DNA of 64,000 nucleotides, taken from the NCBI RefSeq assembly GCF_000718025.1, contig NZ_JODS01000011.1, positions 217,623 through 281,622 on the forward strand, read 5' to 3'. The notes under the pieces were generated by a model that searched no databases, was not told where the DNA came from, and saw only the letters and a program-made list of their open reading frames with translations. Below, in pieces: positions 59,606-64,000 of the stretch (position 1 is the first letter of the stretch; each line of letters opens with the position of its first letter). The stretch comes from Kitasatospora purpeofusca. Lineage in GTDB: Bacteria > Actinomycetota > Actinomycetes > Streptomycetales > Streptomycetaceae. Both the position numbers and the translations under genes were made by a program.

Positions 59606-61702
59606 TCAACCACCGCCTTCCCCGTCCGTGCCGGTCCGGTCCCGGCCCCGGCGCCCCGTCCGGCACGTGTTCCGGTAGGCCTCCGCCAAGGACGCGGCCA
59701 TGGCGTCGATGCCGAAGCGCTCGCGGACCGTCGCCGACCCGGCCGCCGCCATCGCCGCGAGTTCGGGTGCGGGGGTGAGGACGAGAGAGCGCAGGCCGTC
59801 GGCGAGCTTCCCCACCGATCGGGTGTCCAGCAGCCGTCCGTTGACGCCGTCGCGCAGGTAGTGGGCGGCGCCGCCGCGCTGCGGGGCTGCCACCGGAAGG
59901 CCGGCCTCCATGGCCTCGAGTACGGCGAGCCCGAACTCCTCCTTCGCGCTGGGACACACGTACACCACGGATCCCGGTCCGCCCCGCGCCAGCACCCTCT
60001 CCAACAGTCGCACCTGCCGGTTGGACAGCGCGGACCACAGGGCCGCTCGCCGTCGTGCGACCGGGTCCGCGGCGAGGAGTTCGGCGACGCTGGTGCGGAC
60101 CGCCGCCTCGACGCCGGTGGGGTCTGTGGGTGAACCTCCCACCAGCAGCAGGGTCGTACGGTGGTGCAGACCGGCCAGCAACCAGGCCCGCACGAGCTGT
60201 TCCTGCTGTTTGACGGGGTGGAGCCGTCCCACGCACAGCAGCAAGGGGAGTTCACGGTCGGTGGCGTCCAGGCCGTCGGCGTCGCCACCGCCGCCGAACA
60301 GGCGGGCCAGCAGCCTGCGGCCGGTCGCGGCGTCGTCGGGAGCGGGCCGGAACGGCGCGATGCCCTCGGGCTGGAGATGGACCGACCGCTTCTCCAACTG
60401 CGGGAAGTGCTCCGAGAGTTCCTGCGCACCGTACCGCCCCGGCATGGCGACCAGCAGGTCGGCGCGGGCCACGAGGCGGTCGGCGACGAAGATCCGGTGC
60501 ATGTCCAGGCGCAGCGCGCGGCTTTCGTCGCCGGTCTGCTCCGCGGGCAGGCCGGCGTGCCGTTCGTCCATCGTCCGGTGCGGGTCGGGGGTGACCGTGA
60601 AGGCGAGTTTGGCGCCGGACCTGCGGGTGGCCTGGGCGACGGCGAGCGAGGCGTCGTCGGCGAACCTGACGTGCGTGATGTCCGGTCGGGCTCCGGGGAG
60701 TTCGAAGACGCGGGCCGTCCACCAGGCCAGGGCGGCCCGGTGTGCGGCCGCGTTCTGCGGATCGAGTGCTTCCGGTGGGTCCAGGGGCAGCCGCACCAGC
60801 AGGTGCGCCGAACTCAGTCGTGCCACCAGTTCTGCGCGTCGGGTGTCCGCGGGCCGGGCGGTGGTCAGGGTGAGGACCCGTGCGGCGCGGGCGCGGGTCG
60901 TCAGGGCTTCGCCCAGTGCGGTCAGGAGCACGCTCATGCCGCCGCTGAGCCCGGCGCCGGGCTCCTCCAGGCGACCCAGCAGCATCGACTGCGCGACCAC
61001 CGGACATGCCTCGAACGGCTCGCTCAGCGGGTCGCAGGCCGTCCTGAAGAGTTCTCCCGCCGGCGCCCCGGGGTCGGCCCGCTCGTAGCACGCGGAGAGG
61101 AGCAGCAGCTCGTAGGCGTCCAGTGCCGTGTCCGGATCCGGCAGCACGAGGTCTCCGCCCGGTACTCCCGACAGGTAGCGCCAGAGCGCGTGCCTCTCGG
61201 GCCGCCCGGTGGGCCGCAGTCCGACGGCTTCCCCGGCGGAGAGCGGCCCGAGGCCGTTGGCGTCCGCCACATCCAGCAGGAAGGCGGTTTCGGCGGGGCC
61301 GGGAGTCGCGAGCAGCCGCCGGCGGATCTCGGCGGTGGCGCTCGGCCCGCCGTCGGGATCGGCGCTGCGTTCCCATGCCTCGGCGAGAGCGATCCGTTCC
61401 CACGGTTCCAGGTCGGCGGACGCGCCCGCGGCGGCCAGCACCCAGGTCGGCATCGCGCGTTCGCACCGGGCCAGCTGCCGAAGCCGCGCCGCGCGGCGGT
61501 CCTGGCGCGACAGGAGCGGATCCGGATGGACCCGGGCGCCGCCGTACTCGGCCTGCGCCAGGCGTCCGAGCAGATCACCCGCGGTGACGGCGCCCACGTC
61601 CTGGGTCCAGTGGATTCTCCGCCATGCGGCCAGAGCACCGGTGCCCGCGACACCGGTCCGCGGCGCTGCCGCGGCCGGGGCAGGCGTGACGTGGTGTGTC
61701 AT
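59606..61702 (-). CDS. GT4-type glycosyltransferase
   Basis: The 698-residue protein has a long N-terminal part of unknown role (about 1-210) and a GT4-like region from about 370. The typical EAMEAGLPVAAPQRGG loop, VCVGRLHPVKQQ-like segment and the nucleotide-sugar motif PSAKEEFGLAVLEAMEAG are visible. It resembles actinobacterial sucrose-synthase-like GT4 enzymes. It is divergent from the GT1 gene, which may suggest a common pathway, but no other sugar gene is near. Confidence 0.8.
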   Translation of the reverse strand: MTHHVTPAPAAAAPRTGVAGTGALAAWRRIHWTQDVGAVTAGDLLGRLAQAEYGGARVHPDPLLSRQDRRAARLRQLARCERAMPTWVLAAAGASADLEPWERIALAEAWERSADPDGGPSATAEIRRRLLATPGPAETAFLLDVADANGLGPLSAGEAVGLRPTGRPERHALWRYLSGVPGGDLVLPDPDTALDAYELLLLSACYERADPGAPAGELFRTACDPLSEPFEACPVVAQSMLLGRLEEPGAGLSGGMSVLLTALGEALTTRARAARVLTLTTARPADTRRAELVARLSSAHLLVRLPLDPPEALDPQNAAAHRAALAWWTARVFELPGARPDITHVRFADDASLAVAQATRRSGAKLAFTVTPDPHRTMDERHAGLPAEQTGDESRALRLDMHRIFVADRLVARADLLVAMPGRYGAQELSEHFPQLEKRSVHLQPEGIAPFRPAPDDAATGRRLLARLFGGGGDADGLDATDRELPLLLCVGRLHPVKQQEQLVRAWLLAGLHHRTTLLLVGGSPTDPTGVEAAVRTSVAELLAADPVARRRAALWSALSNRQVRLLERVLARGGPGSVVYVCPSAKEEFGLAVLEAMEAGLPVAAPQRGGAAHYLRDGVNGRLLDTRSVGKLADGLRSLVLTPAPELAAMAAAGSATVRERFGIDAMAASLAEAYRNTCRTGRRGRDRTGTDGEGGG

Positions 61703-61904
61703 CGGTCTTCCTCCCGTGCCGTCGAACGTTCACGGACATGTTCGGAGACAGGTGACGAAGTGGATTGGACCTGACGTGTCCGCTCCCGGTGCGGCCGTAC
61801 CTGCGCGGCGCGGGCGCGGCAGCCCGCATCCGCCTGTGGCTGTCTCCGGGCACCTGGCATCATCGGAAGCCTCACGCGAACCGACCGCCCCGACGGAGAA
61901 CACC

Positions 61905-63254
61905 ATGGCCAGCGTCGTCGTGATCAGCCCGCCCTTCCAGTCCCACGCCCGGCCGCTCGCCACGCTCGGAGCCGCACTGGCCCGGCACGGCGCCCACGTC
62001 GACTTCGCCTGTACCGAGGGGTTCGCCGACCTCGCGACCCGACACGGCCTCCGCTTCGCCGAGCTCGCCGTCACCCGCAACGCCAACCACGGCATCGCCG
62101 AAACCACCCGCCAGGGCCGCGCCGAGGCGCAGCGCCTGCGCGAGTTCCTCGACGCCACCCGGCACGGCCCGGCCGAGACCCTGCTCACCCAGGCCCGCCA
62201 CCGCGCCGACGACATGCTGGCCGACCCCGAACGCGTCCTGCACGACCTCGCCGTCCTCGACGCGCGGCTGCGCCCCGACTGGTACCTCGTCGACCAGCTC
62301 TCCTACGCCGCGACCCTGGCCCTGCACTGCCTCGGCCTGCCCTACGCAACGTTCTGCCCCGGCCACCCGAGCTATGTGCCGGTCTCCCCCGGCGCCTACT
62401 TCGGCCTGCCCTGCGCGTGGCCCGACAGCCTTCGGCCGTCCCCCGCCGAGCTCGACCGGCTGCGCGCGGCGGTCGCGGCCAACGACACCGCGTTCACCGC
62501 CGCCTTCAAGGCGGTCGCCCGCCGCCACGCTCCCGGGAGACCCGCGCCGGACCGGGCGTTCGCGCTGTGCTCACCGCACGCGGTCGTCTTCAACTATCCC
62601 CGTCTGCCCTGGCTTCCGCCCGCCCCGAGCGGCCCCGAGGCCCTGTACGCCGGCCACCTGCTGCCGCGCGGCGCCCCCGAGCCGCTGCCGGCGGCCTGGC
62701 AGGCGGTGCTCACCCGCCTGACGGCCGGCGGTCGCCCCGTGGCGCTCGTCGCCCTGGGCACGTTCCTGTCCGCCCGCCACGACGTCCTGACGACCGCCGC
62801 GGCCGGAATCCTCCGCCACACCCCGGCCTCGGTGATCGTGGCCGCCGGGAGTCGCGTCGCCGACGTCACGGGCCACCCGCTGCTGCGCGACGCGCCGCCC
62901 GAACGGCTGCACGTGGCACCGGCCGTCCCGCAGCGGGAACTGCTTCCGCACGCCGCCGTCATGGTCCACCACGGAGGCAACAACTCCTTCACCGAGTGCC
63001 TGCACGCCGGCGTGCCCGCACTCGTGCTGCCCTTCTCCAGCGACCAGTTCGCCATCGCCCACGACGCCGAGCGCGCCGCCGTCGGTCATTGCCTCGCCCC
63101 GAACACCCTCACTCCGGAATCCGCCGGCTCCGCGGTCGCGGGCCTGCTCGCCGGAGGCGCCGTCGGCCTCGCCGGACTCAGCGAGCGCATTCGCCCCCGC
63201 GGCCCCGAGTGGACCGCGGCCGCACTCCTGGCGGAGATGCCCGCCCGCCGCTGA
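61905..63254 (+). CDS. GT1-type (MGT family) glycosyltransferase
   Basis: The 449-residue protein has the GT-B fold with the nucleotide-binding MVHHGGNNSFTECLHAGVPALVLPF followed by SDQF, and the N-terminal VVVISPPFQSHARPLATLGAALA. Such enzymes glycosylate small molecules, commonly macrolides (MGT) or antibiotics. The ATG at 61905 follows CGGAG. It is divergent from the GT4 gene. The substrate is not readable. Confidence 0.87.
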   Translation: MASVVVISPPFQSHARPLATLGAALARHGAHVDFACTEGFADLATRHGLRFAELAVTRNANHGIAETTRQGRAEAQRLREFLDATRHGPAETLLTQARHRADDMLADPERVLHDLAVLDARLRPDWYLVDQLSYAATLALHCLGLPYATFCPGHPSYVPVSPGAYFGLPCAWPDSLRPSPAELDRLRAAVAANDTAFTAAFKAVARRHAPGRPAPDRAFALCSPHAVVFNYPRLPWLPPAPSGPEALYAGHLLPRGAPEPLPAAWQAVLTRLTAGGRPVALVALGTFLSARHDVLTTAAAGILRHTPASVIVAAGSRVADVTGHPLLRDAPPERLHVAPAVPQRELLPHAAVMVHHGGNNSFTECLHAGVPALVLPFSSDQFAIAHDAERAAVGHCLAPNTLTPESAGSAVAGLLAGGAVGLAGLSERIRPRGPEWTAAALLAEMPARR

Positions 63255-64000
63255 ACCGCCCCGTCTCGTCATGCGGTGGAGGAGCGGCATCGGCCGGCAC
63301 GGCCGAAATGCCGGGGTCTGCATCGGTTCGGCATGTTCGGCGGTTCACTCGACGCGGTCGTGCCGGGCCGTGCCGGCCGTTCCGTTCCTGGAGCCGGTCT
63401 CAGCGCGGGCTCCCCACCTGCGCCGGCGTCGATACCTACCTCCCCGACCGACACCGGAAAATCTGTGCCCGCCGGAGTAGACATTGCCGCGCACCACGGT
63501 TAGTGTTTCTCTCGTAGACAGCAGTCCAGCGGTACCCGCCAGACATGAACTGGCGGGCAGCAGTACGGAAGTGCGCAGGTCGGCACGGTCGCAGGGTTCT
63601 GAAGCCAGGGTTGGTGCAGTAAGGCGACAGGACCGGGGGCCGGGCCGGGCGGCCCGCAGGAATCAGGGGCCGCCGACCAGAGGTACCGGCAGTCCCAGAG
63701 GTACCGGCAGTCGCAGTACGCGGTATCCCGGTGAAGGCGCCCAGACTGCGGGCGCGCGCATCGGAGGTCCGGCAGTGGGGTTCCAAGCCGAGCAGGACGA
63801 GCACGACGGGCGACGGGGCTGGCTGCCGGAGCCAGGTGGTTGGAAGTACCCGCAGTTCGCAGTAACCGGCCAGTACAGAGGATGAACGGAGGGACAGCGC
63901 GCCATCAGGATCGCCCGGCCCGTGAGGAACCAGCCGATCCCCGCACTCCCCCTCCCCCGGGGCCGTGCGGACAGAAGAAACCCGGCCACAGAGCCGGTAG
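63255..64000. other. Long stretch without a supported gene
   Basis: This final 746-base stretch has no gene that I can support. The frames on both strands are low-complexity (Arg/Gly/Ser) and lack recognised domains. It contains a perfect 18-bp tandem repeat (63677-63712) and many CAGT words. It may be the long leader of a gene beyond the window edge. A 36-base GTG-started frame ends exactly at 64000 but cannot be judged. Confidence 0.45.
63677..63712. repeat. 18-bp perfect tandem repeat
   Basis: CCAGAGGTACCGGCAGTC occurs twice in direct succession (63677-63694 and 63695-63712). It is in the gene-free end of the window. Each unit contains GGTACC and CAGT; it could be a regulator site or simple slippage. 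Confidence 0.85.

Noticed and set aside
63484..63885. 133-residue plus-strand frame rich in Arg/Gly
   Set aside because: Low complexity, contains the tandem repeat, no domain and no clear ribosome site.

Overview
The window is a high-GC chromosomal segment with strong third-position GC bias, GTG and TTG starts, many ATGA/GTGA stop-start overlaps, Tat and Sec secreted hydrolases, SpoIIE-type phosphatases and LuxR-type two-component systems. This points to Streptomycetaceae (Streptomyces or Kitasatospora). No rRNA, tRNA or CRISPR array was seen.

The most interesting part is 2.2-9.9 kb, where two ribosomal-peptide systems sit side by side. The first (2189-4960) is a class III lanthipeptide synthetase followed, with a 4-base overlap, by a 39-residue precursor and a strong terminator. 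The leader has the ILxLQ motif of class III precursors, but the core is odd: its single Cys lies before all core Ser/Thr. The second (6360-9908) has a good promoter, a 49-residue peptide with three K-x-G-C-I-S units, a stem-loop, and then a tightly coupled LuxE/PaaK-like adenylating enzyme, a small protein with an HIDEIWH motif, and an MFS exporter. I do not recognise this gene set as a described RiPP class. A YVTN beta-propeller gene lies between the two systems.

9.9-27 kb is mixed. It holds an exported S33 peptidase, a four-gene lipid operon (FAD oxidoreductase, DUF1365, CFA-type methyltransferase, DUF1295) with a tandem TGTACA-containing repeat upstream, an ABC transporter pair, dienelactone hydrolase, a lipoprotein, a dual-specificity phosphatase, a phosphotransferase and a secreted lipase-like protein.

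27.4-36.7 kb is a second biosynthetic cluster: lysine/ornithine N-hydroxylase, stand-alone cupin, ATP-grasp ligase, methyltransferase, DAO-type oxidase, stand-alone MetRS-like enzyme, second ATP-grasp ligase and MFS exporter. N-hydroxylase, cupin, MetRS-like and DAO proteins are the parts of the hydrazine (N-N bond) pathway known from s56-p1 and triacsin. There the cupin and MetRS are fused; here they are separate genes. The ligases and methyltransferase suggest a methylated hydrazide-type small peptide.

37-64 kb is mostly housekeeping or secreted functions: a PL8 lyase with a C-terminal DNRLRE domain, a TetR/dienelactone-hydrolase pair around a long perfect palindrome, a SUKH protein, a PAS-SpoIIE phosphatase, a 1,479-residue secreted lysozyme-like/golvesin protein, a ricin-type lectin, a YtcJ-like amidohydrolase, a two-component system and two glycosyltransferases. 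At 54.5-56.1 kb a sugar-acid catabolic operon has decayed into in-frame fusions of truncated genes. Smaller remnants are a frameshifted FG-GAP protein, a WYL-regulator tail and a probable IS5-type transposase fragment.
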